The position numbers were made by a program, and so were the translations under genes. Positions 51,601-59,904 of a stretch of 64,000 nucleotides of DNA are shown here, one piece after another. The stretch comes from CAZRVH01 sp964624905. Lineage in GTDB: Bacteria > Patescibacteriota > Gracilibacteria > Peribacterales > Peribacteraceae. Numbering within the stretch: position 1 is the stretch's first letter; each line of letters opens with the position of its first letter. The stretch spans positions 7,764 through 71,763 of the forward strand of contig CAZUYK010000005.1 in the NCBI GenBank assembly GCA_964624905.1, written 5' to 3'. The notes beneath the pieces are model-generated. The model ran no database searches. It was not told where the DNA came from and saw nothing but the letters and a program-made list of their open reading frames with translations.

Positions 51601-52908
51601 GCTCGGCAGCCATTCCGTCTCGCCGTTCACTTTCAGAAGGTCTTCCTTGAAATCCTCCACCTTCACGAACCACGACGACGTTGCGTAATTGAGCAGCGGA
51701 GAGTCGCAGCGCCAGCAGTGGGGATAGCTGTGCCGGTAGGATTCCTTCTTGAAGAGGAGTCCTTTTCCTTCCAGCCACGCGATCACCTTTTGGTCCGTCT
51801 TGGTCGGGTCGTCCTTGGGCTTCACTTCCATGCCCGCGAAGTCCGTCACGGCCGCGACGAAGTGTCCGTCCATACCGACGTGCTGGAGCATCGGCACCTT
51901 CTCGCGCTTGCCTACCTTGAAGTCATCATCTCCGAATCCAGGAGCGATGTGGACGATACCGGTACCGTCTTCCGTTGTGACGAAATCCCCTGCCACTACT
52001 TTGTACGCCGTTCCTTTGAAGCCTTCCTTGAAGTACGGGAAGAGCGGTTCGTAACTCATCGTGAGAAGCTCTTTTTGGCTTACGGCAGGGCCGATCTTAA
52101 ATTCCTTTCCGTCGAATACCTTCTCCGCCAGGGCTTTCGCCAGGATGTACGTAGCGCCGTCGTACGATATGGTCACGTACTCGGTCTCGGGGTGGATGGC
52201 CAGGAACAGGTTGCCCGGCAAGGTCCAAGGGGTGGTCGTCCATGCCAGGATGAACGTGTCCTTCTTTCCCTTCACGGGGAACTTCACGAAGGCACTGATA
52301 TCGGTGATGTCCTTGTATCCCTGCGTGACCTCGAAGTTGGAAAGGGGAGTGACGCAACGGGGGCAGATCTGCATCGGTTTGTAGCCTTCGTAGATGAGGC
52401 CTTTCACGAAGAGCGAGCGGAATACCCACCAGATGCTCTCCATGTAATCACTGTCCATCGTCCTGTAGTCGTGCTTCATGTCGACCCAGCGACCCATGCG
52501 GGTCACCGTCTTCTCCCATTCCCCCGTGTATCGCTGGACGATGGCGCGGCAGTGCTCGTTGAAGGTCGCGATGCCCATCGCCTCGATATCCTTGCGGCTT
52601 TTCAGATCAAACTCCTTCTCGATCTCGTACTCCACCGGAAGACCGTGACAGTCCCACCCGAAACGGCGCTGCACCTGTTTTCCTTTCATCGTCTGGTAGC
52701 GGGGGATCACATCTTTAATCGTTCCTCCTACCATATGCCCGTAATGAGGCAAGCCTGTCGCAAAAGGGGGTCCGTCGTAGAAACTGAACGTATCGCATCC
52801 CTCGCGCAGTTGGATGCTGCGACGGAACATGTCCTGTTCTTTCCAATATTTCAGGATTCCTTCTTCCAGGGACGGAAAATGCTGTTTCGGATCGACGGGA
52901 TCGAACAT
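48610..52908 (-). CDS. ileS: Isoleucyl-tRNA synthetase with two inserted histidine-phosphatase domains
   Basis: IleRS charges tRNA-Ile. The class I signatures HYGH (in GLPHYGHMVGG) and KMSKR (GRKMSKRLK) and the editing domain (TTTPWTLPGN) are present, as are the anticodon-binding and C-terminal parts. The protein has 1432 residues instead of about 930-1050. Between the catalytic-domain segment PLPIWRTSDG and its continuation PDVLDCWFESGSMPYAQ (about residue 903) lie about 410 extra residues. They hold two RHG phosphatase domains: VVRHGESEG (His 501) with VTHGDP, and LVRHGETDN (His 718) with VVSHRGT. Both look catalytically complete. Frame and codon use are continuous. It follows an asparaginase gene by 53 bases. 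Confidence 0.95.
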   Translation of the reverse strand: MFDPVDPKQHFPSLEEGILKYWKEQDMFRRSIQLREGCDTFSFYDGPPFATGLPHYGHMVGGTIKDVIPRYQTMKGKQVQRRFGWDCHGLPVEYEIEKEFDLKSRKDIEAMGIATFNEHCRAIVQRYTGEWEKTVTRMGRWVDMKHDYRTMDSDYMESIWWVFRSLFVKGLIYEGYKPMQICPRCVTPLSNFEVTQGYKDITDISAFVKFPVKGKKDTFILAWTTTPWTLPGNLFLAIHPETEYVTISYDGATYILAKALAEKVFDGKEFKIGPAVSQKELLTMSYEPLFPYFKEGFKGTAYKVVAGDFVTTEDGTGIVHIAPGFGDDDFKVGKREKVPMLQHVGMDGHFVAAVTDFAGMEVKPKDDPTKTDQKVIAWLEGKGLLFKKESYRHSYPHCWRCDSPLLNYATSSWFVKVEDFKEDLLKVNGETEWLPSHLRDGRFGKWLEGARDWAISRSRFWGTPLPIWRTSDGKHVDVLGGRDTLMDKKPFRFTKVSVVRHGESEGNLRQLYQGTVPGTDLTKNGIKQAKEAAAILKHEKVSLIYCSPLARAVQTAEQIAKETGAEIVIAPELMETQFGPHEGTTFDRSDRTLTEARRIHFIGQDEVDTNERFDGMERWPEMFGRLSAFLKKTLPKHRSEHIVFVTHGDPSMVIRHLFTKEDPVKLCYQPNPPYATPVAYFWDHNREGEIDLHKHVIDDVEWPAEEEAPVVELTLVRHGETDNNKLKLLQGGNIDAELNDTGRVQAREQAQKLKNRSFDAIIASPLKRSMETAQIIAKELGIEEVIPMEELKERDAGSWSGNTIDSLWEKFPEEPKGLCPSFHYATPEGGESLSSFNTRLEKACAILRERYKGKKVLVVSHRGTMLGLKGIAENLAFKDVAALPVNNGDSMEISLKPVLKRIPDVLDCWFESGSMPYAQQHFPYDAQHLKLAPRGSKKQLEPTNFPADFIAEGIDQTRGWFYTLTVLSAALFKQPAFKNVVVNGTILAEDGRKMSKRLKNYPELNIVIDKYGADALRFTLMNSPAVRAEDMRFSEKVVEETLRSVLLPLWNSYSFFVTYANMAGFEPVAAPHASNHPLDRWIKAETQDLVNRVSRKMDSYDLAGTCAEIVDTLDALTNWYIRLSRRRFAGKDSEGGSTEEQREALSTLYGVLITTCKLLAPFCPFITETIYLNLVPEKNGSIHLTDWPTTDELSKADRLSIEKNRALRLIVSLGNKIRSEQKIKVRQPLGLATVTLPGTMDAKKIGLTDDDIALLREEMNVESIEFSHDSGGVQKIAKVDARKVGPRLGGRVQQVIQKGKAGEFTEEPDGTIVIDGERLSPEEVSIAYQAEEGQGVAADHGVVVRVDTQITEDLKKKGLVRDVIRQIQKVRKEAGYKMGDEVTIGIGDDLRAIIEGFEDAIMQQTSVRFGPPTGTKQSILIGEDVMMDVFLP

Positions 52909-52961
52909 GCGCTGAGTGTAGCAGGAACCACCGGCCCCTTGCATGCCGAAAATCGACCGTT

Positions 52962-53984
52962 TCAGGATTCCCGTGAAATCTCGCCCGCCGTATTCCTGGC
53001 GAACATTTCGGCGATCTCATCCGGATCGCGCGTTTGGCTGAGGATCCATTTCAATTTCACGTAAGCGGATTCCGGGGTCATATCGCCCGTCGGCAATACC
53101 CCCAGCTCCATCACCTTTCGTCCCACGTCGTAGAGATACATGCGCGTCGTACCGTAGATGCATTGGGTGGAAATAACGACGGGTATTTTTTTCTTCTGCG
53201 CCTTCTTGATGCTGGGGAGCAGGGAATTCTCTTCCGACGGCAGGTTGCCCGGCCCGAAGGATTCCAAAATGAGTCCGTCCACGCCTTGCGCGATGATGGC
53301 GTCGATCGTCTTTGGCGACAGTCCGGGAGTGCATTTCACGGCTACGACGTCTCCATCGAACACGTTTTGCACCGACAGTTGCCCGCTATGCCTGTGCCTC
53401 ACGTTCGGATACGTAAGCTCGGGCTGCAAACGGATGGAGCCCAGGTCCGGGAACACCGGGGAAATAAACGCGTTGCGTTCGCTCTCGCTGACTTTCATGC
53501 TACGGTTTCCGCGCAGGATCTTGGTTCCGAACACGATGCACACTTCGGCCAGGTCCATCGTGGCGACTTGGCAGGCGTTCACCAGGTTCGTCAGTGCGTC
53601 GCTACCCAGGATTTCCGGGGGCACTTGCGATCCGGTGAGCACCACGGGCTTGCCCAGGTTCTGGAGCGCGAATGAAAGCGCGCAGGCCGTGTACGCCATC
53701 GTGTCCGTACCGTGGGTCACCACGAAACCGTCGAAATTGTGATATTCCTTTTGGATGGCTTTGGCGATCTTCACCCAATGCGAGGGCTGCATGTTCGTGC
53801 TGTCGATGTTCGTGATCGTCTGAGCCGTGATGTCAAAATCATCCTTCAGCCTTTTCTCCTGGTTCAGGAGATCGGTGGCGGTCAGCTGCGGCTTCAACGC
53901 GGATGTCCGTACATCCTGCCTCATGCCGATGGTGCCGCCGCAATACAAAAGAAGAAGCGATGGTTTGCGAAGTTTGGAAGTCAT
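52962..53984 (-). CDS. L-asparaginase (type I/II family)
   Basis: Hydrolyses asparagine to aspartate and ammonia. The two catalytic threonine motifs are intact: GGTIG (residues 16-20) and THGTDT (90-95, with Lys in GTKILRGNRSMK further on). At 340 residues it has the standard length. There is no signal peptide, so it is cytoplasmic. Its ATG overlaps the rel stop (TAATG) and ileS follows 53 bases later, so it sits in an amino-acid-stress operon. Two diverged relatives lie on the opposite strand close by. Confidence 0.92.
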   Translation of the reverse strand: MTSKLRKPSLLLLYCGGTIGMRQDVRTSALKPQLTATDLLNQEKRLKDDFDITAQTITNIDSTNMQPSHWVKIAKAIQKEYHNFDGFVVTHGTDTMAYTACALSFALQNLGKPVVLTGSQVPPEILGSDALTNLVNACQVATMDLAEVCIVFGTKILRGNRSMKVSESERNAFISPVFPDLGSIRLQPELTYPNVRHRHSGQLSVQNVFDGDVVAVKCTPGLSPKTIDAIIAQGVDGLILESFGPGNLPSEENSLLPSIKKAQKKKIPVVISTQCIYGTTRMYLYDVGRKVMELGVLPTGDMTPESAYVKLKWILSQTRDPDEIAEMFARNTAGEISRES

Positions 53985-56038
53985 TAGGGGGTGATGCGGA
54001 AGATGTGCGAGACGTAGGGCAGTCCGAACAGGTATTCGTATGCTATCTGCAGGGGGCGAAGACGGTCCGTGTTGAATCCCAATGTGATGGATGACGGTTC
54101 GAATTTCAACAATTTTACCGGCGTTGTGAGAAGTCCTTGCAATTCCGAAATCGCCTCAAGGGGATTCGCGTCTTTCGTGTATGAGAAGCGGAACGCAAAG
54201 TGCATGGGATACCGGAGCAATTCCTTGCGGACCAGCAACGGAACGAATTCCTTCGAGAAGCGCTTCTCGTTCGCCGGAGCGTCCGCGGAAATCACTTCCA
54301 TGATATCCGGTCCGGCCTGCAGACCGATGATGTTTCCCGCCTGCAGCTCGCCCATCTCCGTCCGAAGGACGAACCGCATGCTCGACGCACGCATCAATCC
54401 GGAAACGTCGTGGAAAACGGATGGGTCCAGGAGGAGGAAATCCTCGGGCGCGCTATGCTCTTCCATGTGCTGGAAAGGATTGACGATCCCGTTGCCGATA
54501 TTGGCGAGTACGTTCGGGGTCCCGCCCATCTTCTCCCGCACGGATTTTTGCCACGTGATGCTGAAGAAAGGGTCCATCGCGATGTCCACCGTCCTGTTGA
54601 GGATTTCCTGTCCCCGTCTGGTTTGTTCTTGCTTCGGGAGCGACGCGAGGTTCGAAAGGAGCAAATTTTCCGCGAAGGACGTCCTTAGGAACCGTATGTC
54701 TTTCGCGGAGCGCATGAAATCCTTTGCCATCTGAAATTTCACGATGTCCCCGGCATTCACCTCCTTCGTAAGGGGAACGGGTATACCGTTGACGGACGCC
54801 GAGGCCGCGTGTTTTCCCGTGGATTCCGAAGCATAGTACGCAAGATCCAGCACGGTCGCGTCCAATGGCACGTCGACGGTCTTTTTCTTGTCGTTCAGCA
54901 CGACGGATATCCTGTTCTGCTCCCCGAATATCTCGTTTTGTATCGTCGAGAAAAACGCATACAGGTCCTGTTCGTCGCGTTCCAGCGAAACCAGCGTCTC
55001 TATCCATTCCGGCATCTCCGTCGATTTCTTCAGCTTGTTTTTTTCCTGGTACAGCATCGCCATGCCGAACTGCGCCTGTTTGACCATGGACGTGGTCTGG
55101 ATGACGATATCCACGGGATGGCCCGACGTGGTGAAGACCGTCGTATGCAAGGCCTGGTATCCGTTCATTTTGGGTGCCGCGATGTAGTCATCCATTTGCT
55201 GCGGCAGCGGCGGGGAAAAGCGATGCACGTCTCCCAGGCACGAGTAGCAATCGCTTCCGTCGGGAACGCACACGAGGACGCGGTGGAACGTTTCGACGTG
55301 CTGCAATTGGGAATCACTCAGCATGTGTTCCTTATAGATGGAGTGGAAATGCCTTTCGACCAATGAAACCTTCGCGCCTTTCCATCCGTCGGTTAACAAT
55401 TGTTTCTGCAGCTTGTTCGTCCAATGTTCCAGGTCGGTTCCTTGTTTCTTCCAGGTCTCTTGCGCCTTCCTCGTAATCAGGTCGTATTCCGGCGCGTGCA
55501 AAACGCGAAAACAGCGATCCGATAACTCCTGGTACCAGTTGCGCATGCCGAGAAGGTCGGCCAAGGGGCAGTAGATATCCTGCGTTTCGCGGGCGATGCG
55601 CATCTGCTTTTCCGCGGGGACCGCGTCCAAGGTCTGCATGTTGTGCATTCTGTCGGCGATTTTGATGAAAATGACGCGTATGTCCTTGCCCATCGCACGG
55701 AACATTTTCCTCAAAAATTGCAGGTTGCGCTCCTTTTTATCCGTCTGCATTCCGACGATTTCCACTTTCGTCACCCCATCCACGAGCAAAACGACCTCCT
55801 TCCCGAACTCCCTTTCGATATCCTTGTAGGTCACATTCGTATCTTCGACCGTATCGTGCAATAGGGCTGCAATAACCGTCTGGTCGTCGGCGTAGATTTC
55901 CTTCAAAAGGTTCGCCACGGCTTTCACGTGGTTCACGAAGGGTTCTCCCGAAGTCCTGAACTGTCCGGCATGGGCCTTTTCCGCAAACAATTCCGCTTTT
56001 TTGACCTGCCTGGAGGTGTGCGGAGAGACGCGGGGCAT
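53984..56038 (-). CDS. RelA/SpoT-type protein with an intact hydrolase and a diverged synthetase domain
   Basis: The N-terminal HD domain is complete: GEPFVNHV (His 37), LLHDTVEDT (HD 61-62, ED 65-66), IKIADRMHNM, indicating (p)ppGpp hydrolase activity. The synthetase region keeps DYIAAPKMNGYQALHT but has lost key residues: RxKxxxS is RHFHSIYK, the DLxAxR box is ETFHR, and the EIQIRT box is DIVIQT. Then come a TGS domain (about residues 385-450) and a C-terminal ACT-like end. So it is probably a SpoT-like hydrolase with a weak or dead synthetase. ATG 56038 is the likely start. It is the first gene of the rel-asparaginase-ileS series. Confidence 0.85.
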   Translation of the reverse strand: MPRVSPHTSRQVKKAELFAEKAHAGQFRTSGEPFVNHVKAVANLLKEIYADDQTVIAALLHDTVEDTNVTYKDIEREFGKEVVLLVDGVTKVEIVGMQTDKKERNLQFLRKMFRAMGKDIRVIFIKIADRMHNMQTLDAVPAEKQMRIARETQDIYCPLADLLGMRNWYQELSDRCFRVLHAPEYDLITRKAQETWKKQGTDLEHWTNKLQKQLLTDGWKGAKVSLVERHFHSIYKEHMLSDSQLQHVETFHRVLVCVPDGSDCYSCLGDVHRFSPPLPQQMDDYIAAPKMNGYQALHTTVFTTSGHPVDIVIQTTSMVKQAQFGMAMLYQEKNKLKKSTEMPEWIETLVSLERDEQDLYAFFSTIQNEIFGEQNRISVVLNDKKKTVDVPLDATVLDLAYYASESTGKHAASASVNGIPVPLTKEVNAGDIVKFQMAKDFMRSAKDIRFLRTSFAENLLLSNLASLPKQEQTRRGQEILNRTVDIAMDPFFSITWQKSVREKMGGTPNVLANIGNGIVNPFQHMEEHSAPEDFLLLDPSVFHDVSGLMRASSMRFVLRTEMGELQAGNIIGLQAGPDIMEVISADAPANEKRFSKEFVPLLVRKELLRYPMHFAFRFSYTKDANPLEAISELQGLLTTPVKLLKFEPSSITLGFNTDRLRPLQIAYEYLFGLPYVSHIFRITP

Positions 56039-56078
56039 GAGAATGAGTATACCAGATTGCATTAATGAAGCTATAGTT

Positions 56079-56084
56079 TATAAT
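56079..56084 (+). promoter_or_regulatory. -10 element in the rel/asparaginase-like divergent spacer
   Basis: TATAAT, 52 bases before ATG 56137. No strong -35 was found at the usual spacing. Confidence 0.4.
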
Positions 56085-56136
56085 TTGCACCTTTTGTACG
56101 GCCTTAAATCCCTTTTTGGGCTACGATTTTGTACAG

Positions 56137-57291
56137 ATGCTTCGAATGGAATCCTCCTCTCCTTCGGCAGAGAAACCTCGCCTGCATATCGTGGGTCTGG
56201 GGGGAACGATCATGTCCAAACCGCAACTGGAGGAAAATCGTCCCATCATCAAACCCTACGAAGGAGGTATGAACGATCTCGTGGGGAGCGTGGCTGGCAT
56301 CCGAGATAAGTTCAAAGATATCTGCCTCACCATGCCGCATGAGCTCATCGACAGCTCCCAGGCGCAGGCGGAAGTGCATATCTGCAAGGTGATACGGCAT
56401 CTGAGGCGCGCGCTGAAGCAACATCTCGCGGACGTATATCTCTTGCTGTACGGAACCGACACGATGGCAGACCTTATGACAGCCCTCGGAGACGGCATTC
56501 CGAAGAGCGAGCTCAAGGACCAGGCCGTGATCGGCACGTGTTCCATGGAGCATTTGGAGATCGAAAACAGCGATGCTTACAGCAACTTCCGTCAGGCGGC
56601 GCTCTTGGCAGCTTACGAAGAGGTGAAAGGCAAGGTGGGGTTATGCGTCGGCGGACGGCTGCATCCTCCCCGCGGCATCGAGAAGCTGGGCCTGAGTCCG
56701 GACCATGCCTTTGCCTGCCGCTTCAGGCGGATGGCGAAATGGATCGACGGGACATGGAACTTCGACCGCGAAAGCGAGCCCTTCGATGAGCCCCGCGGCG
56801 ATGCCAGGAGGCAATACAAACTTGTGCAGGGCGTGGAGTGTTACGAAGTCGGCGCGACATCCGACTATTCCCTTCTTGCCCATAACATCGTCAAGAACAA
56901 AGGAACGGTTCTCAGGGCCCCGGGTAACGGGAACCTGCGCACGGACGACGAAAGCAAGAAGTTCCTGAGGAAGGCGGCCAAAGAAGCGCGCGGTCCCATC
57001 ATCGTCGTCGGACAGGCGATGAATAACGGCGACGTTGCCCCTGCCGGCAAAATGATGGAAGAGGAGGTTTATGCGGGCGACGCTTCGCTGCACGAGGTAT
57101 TCAAGCTTTTGAACGGCGGCGCGATGACGGCAACGGAAGCGAGGATATTCCTGTCGCACAGGCTGGCCGTTGCGGAGTCGCAGCAGCTGAACGAGAAGGA
57201 AAAGATGGATTACATCCGCGAGCAGCTCGCGCTCTATCCGTTCCGCGAAGGAGTGGGCGCCACGTGGAGGCCGAAGGAGAAAAAAGCGTAA
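56137..57291 (+). CDS. Asparaginase-like protein, diverged (second paralogue)
   Basis: A 384-residue protein of the asparaginase fold. GGTIM (residues 22-26) matches the first threonine motif, but the second is YGTDT (105-109): the His of THGTDT is replaced by Tyr. The middle has unusual blocks (CVGGRLHPPRGIEKLGL) absent from standard enzymes, while VGQAMNNGDVAPAG near the end recalls the C-terminal domain. Substrate preference is likely altered. ATG 56137 is chosen over a TTG at 56116. It is divergent from rel and followed by a third paralogue. Confidence 0.75.
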   Translation: MLRMESSSPSAEKPRLHIVGLGGTIMSKPQLEENRPIIKPYEGGMNDLVGSVAGIRDKFKDICLTMPHELIDSSQAQAEVHICKVIRHLRRALKQHLADVYLLLYGTDTMADLMTALGDGIPKSELKDQAVIGTCSMEHLEIENSDAYSNFRQAALLAAYEEVKGKVGLCVGGRLHPPRGIEKLGLSPDHAFACRFRRMAKWIDGTWNFDRESEPFDEPRGDARRQYKLVQGVECYEVGATSDYSLLAHNIVKNKGTVLRAPGNGNLRTDDESKKFLRKAAKEARGPIIVVGQAMNNGDVAPAGKMMEEEVYAGDASLHEVFKLLNGGAMTATEARIFLSHRLAVAESQQLNEKEKMDYIREQLALYPFREGVGATWRPKEKKA

Positions 57292-57350
57292 GGTTTTCTC
57301 GAGACTTCCGTGTTGCTTTCCAAACGGGAAGCAGGATACTTTATACGGCC

Positions 57351-58996
57351 ATGTCTTTGGGTCATATGTCAGATTTCGGCCGTTCCCAGGGTGATGATCC
57401 CATCCTGCGTACGTCTTCTTTTTTGGAAAACGTCACTGCCGGCAGGACGAAAGTGGCGGTCATTTGGACGGGGGGGACCATGGGTTCCAACCAGGAGATG
57501 CGCGGAGACAAGATCGTGTCGAAGCCGGGCTTCACGGGTCCGATGTTCGGAAGCCGTTTTTTGCCGGAGAACATGCGTAGGTCGTATGACTTCAAGTGGT
57601 TGTCTGCGATTCCGGAAAAACCGAAAGGGATAGACAGCACCGAGATGACCACGGACATGATGGAGCGCGTCGTCGAGAAAATACGCGACGTCCTTCTCGA
57701 TCCCGCATACCAGAACCATCGCATCGTCGTAACGCACGGCACCGACAGCCTTGCGCACAGTGCCGCGTACGCGTCGTTCGCGTTGCAACATCTGGACAGG
57801 CCCGTCGTGTTCACCGGGGCGCAGATCGCCCCGACCGTCATGCAATCGGACGCCGTCCATAATTTCAGCTTGGCGGTCCAGGCGGCGGGAATGAAAACGG
57901 GCCAGTGCTGGCCGCGTTCGGATCCCGCATCATGCGCGGGGTGGCGGTGGCGAAGGAGGAGGGGGTCGAACCGGGGGTGACCTTCGGATCGCCGCACCAG
58001 CCGATGGTGGCCCAGCTTGCGGGGACGAGTATCGAGCCGAACGAAAAGATGATGCGTCCCCCATCGAAGGACCCCTCATGCCTTCGCTATGTTCCGGGTA
58101 TGGAAGGGGAGGCATACATCGTCCGTTTTTCCCCGAATCTCAATGATCCGACGCGCATGAAAAAGGTTCTCGACAGCCATTACGACGCCGTTATTTTGGA
58201 GGGGTATGCGGCGGGCAACATCCCGACGAAAATCGCGGACGTGATTCGGGAAGCTTGCGAGAGAATGATGATCATCATCACGCCCAGCACGGCAACGCAT
58301 GGGGCGCATGAATCGTTGTACGAGGTGTCCGCGGAGATAGCACACCCGTCGGCCCAGCATTTCGTCGGTCCTTCGCATGTGGCGCTGACCAAGTTCCAGT
58401 GGCTATTCAAGCGGGCCAGGGCTCTGGGCCTGAGGAATACAAAGGAAAAAAAGGGAATGCTCGAATGGATCCGCGAAAAGTTCGCCATTGATTTCGTAGG
58501 CGAAGACCTGCGTTCCGCATGGACCGACGACATCTCGCCTTTGGAATATCTGCATACCGACATACCGGTTTCTCGTTTCCGCGAAAAGTTCGCAACGTCG
58601 TCCTTGTTCAACCTGCCGCATTGCGCGAATCCCGATGACGAAAGGCAAAGGAACGAAATGGTGCATGCGTCCAAACTAAGCGACATTCACCTGCAGATTA
58701 AAAAACAGTGGCTGGAGAAACACGCCGATCTTTTGATCGGGGACGGCAGTCTGCCCGAATCGGACCGGGCGGCTTGGATCAAGGGGCGCGAAGCATTGGA
58801 TTATCCCGTCACCTGGATTACCGAAACGGCTCCGGCTCCGCGCGGGGATCTGTTGTACATGTATCTCAAATCATCCTTTGTGGATCCGTACCAGCACGTG
58901 CCTTACATGGATATTTCGAAGGGGCAGTATGTTTTTTCACCTCTGGTGTACCAGTATTTCGGACTCAATGCATCCCGCGACGGCGAGCAGCCGTAA
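57351..58996 (+). pseudogene. Asparaginase-like gene (third paralogue) with a frameshift near 57900
   Basis: The first part (57351-about 57903) has GGTMG (residues 41-45), THGTDS (128-133) and VQSDAVHNFSLAVQAAG-type sequence ending in the right place for the family. The second part (from about 57905) continues with VLAAFGSRIMRGVAV in the next frame; one missing base, for example in GGCCAGTGC, joins them. The joined protein has about 549 residues, with a C-terminal extension of roughly 200 residues not found in ordinary asparaginases. Either a real single-base deletion or a sequencing error: the downstream part shows no other damage. It overlaps the convergent phosphoesterase gene by 32 bases. 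Confidence 0.7.
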
Positions 58997-59900
58997 TGCA
59001 AACGATCTCCGGTGCAGTGAGGAACCTCGGCCGCGCCATCGATTCGCCGACGCCGTGCGACACGATGAGCGTCGTGTCTTTGGGAAGCGAGAACGTTCCC
59101 CTGTCGTACGTCCTTCCGAGTTCGTTGGGGATCGGCGGTACCGCACCGATCAAGGGCAACCGAACCTGTCCTCCGTGCGTATGTCCGGAGAGGATCAGGT
59201 CCGCGCGATGCGTGCGTTCGTCCATGATCGCGTCCGGGTTATGCGTGAGGAGTACGACGGGTTTGCCGTCGGGAATGCCCCGGAGTGCTTTCGCCAAGTC
59301 GTAGCTTTCCATCCAGAAATCATCCGTTCCCGCCAGGATCACCGGCCCTATATCCTTCCATTCGTTATGCAGGACCGTCACGCCGCAGTCGCCCAGCACC
59401 TTCTCCACGTCCCGGGTCCGGTCCTTCGTCAGCGTGACGCGCCCTTTCATGATATCCCGTCCCGAGTCATGGTTGCCCATGACGCCGAAGACGCCCAAAG
59501 GGGCTTCCAATGCCCGTAACGGATCGAGGAGACGGGGATCGGATGCGTAGTTGTAGAGGAAGTCACCGCCGAGCAAGATCAGGTCGGGTTTCAAGGCGTT
59601 CGTTTTCGCGACGATGCGGCGCATGAACGTCCTTCCTTTATACGGCCCGACATGGAAGTCGCTGACGAAGGCGATGCGGAGCGCTTCGTCCGTTCTCAAG
59701 CCAACGTCGATGTTCTTCGTCACGATGATCCTCGGTTCGACGAAGCAGGAATAGACGATGCCGACGCACAGGATCGCGCCGACCATGTTCCACGGATGAG
59801 ACGCGGCGAACGAGCCGTAGCCGGACGCGACGATGCCCAGGACGATGAGTGCGTCCCAGAATCGCGGCATATGCTTGATGGCGTGCCAAACGTGCTGCAT
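58965..59900 (-). CDS. Membrane-anchored metallophosphoesterase
   Basis: An N-terminal hydrophobic stretch (about residues 15-55, two helices) anchors a calcineurin-like phosphoesterase: AFVSDFHVG, LLGGDFLYN, GVMGNHDSG, LLTHNPD and LSGHTHGGQ, all five metal motifs. The type is YkuE/UDP-diacylglucosamine-hydrolase-like. ATG 59900 was chosen since it falls just beyond the uvrA stop at 59905. It ends 32 bases inside the convergent asparaginase-like gene. It probably acts on a lipid or nucleotide-linked phosphoester at the membrane. Confidence 0.88.
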   Translation of the reverse strand: MQHVWHAIKHMPRFWDALIVLGIVASGYGSFAASHPWNMVGAILCVGIVYSCFVEPRIIVTKNIDVGLRTDEALRIAFVSDFHVGPYKGRTFMRRIVAKTNALKPDLILLGGDFLYNYASDPRLLDPLRALEAPLGVFGVMGNHDSGRDIMKGRVTLTKDRTRDVEKVLGDCGVTVLHNEWKDIGPVILAGTDDFWMESYDLAKALRGIPDGKPVVLLTHNPDAIMDERTHRADLILSGHTHGGQVRLPLIGAVPPIPNELGRTYDRGTFSLPKDTTLIVSHGVGESMARPRFLTAPEIVCITAARRRGMH

Positions 59901-59904
59901 ACGC

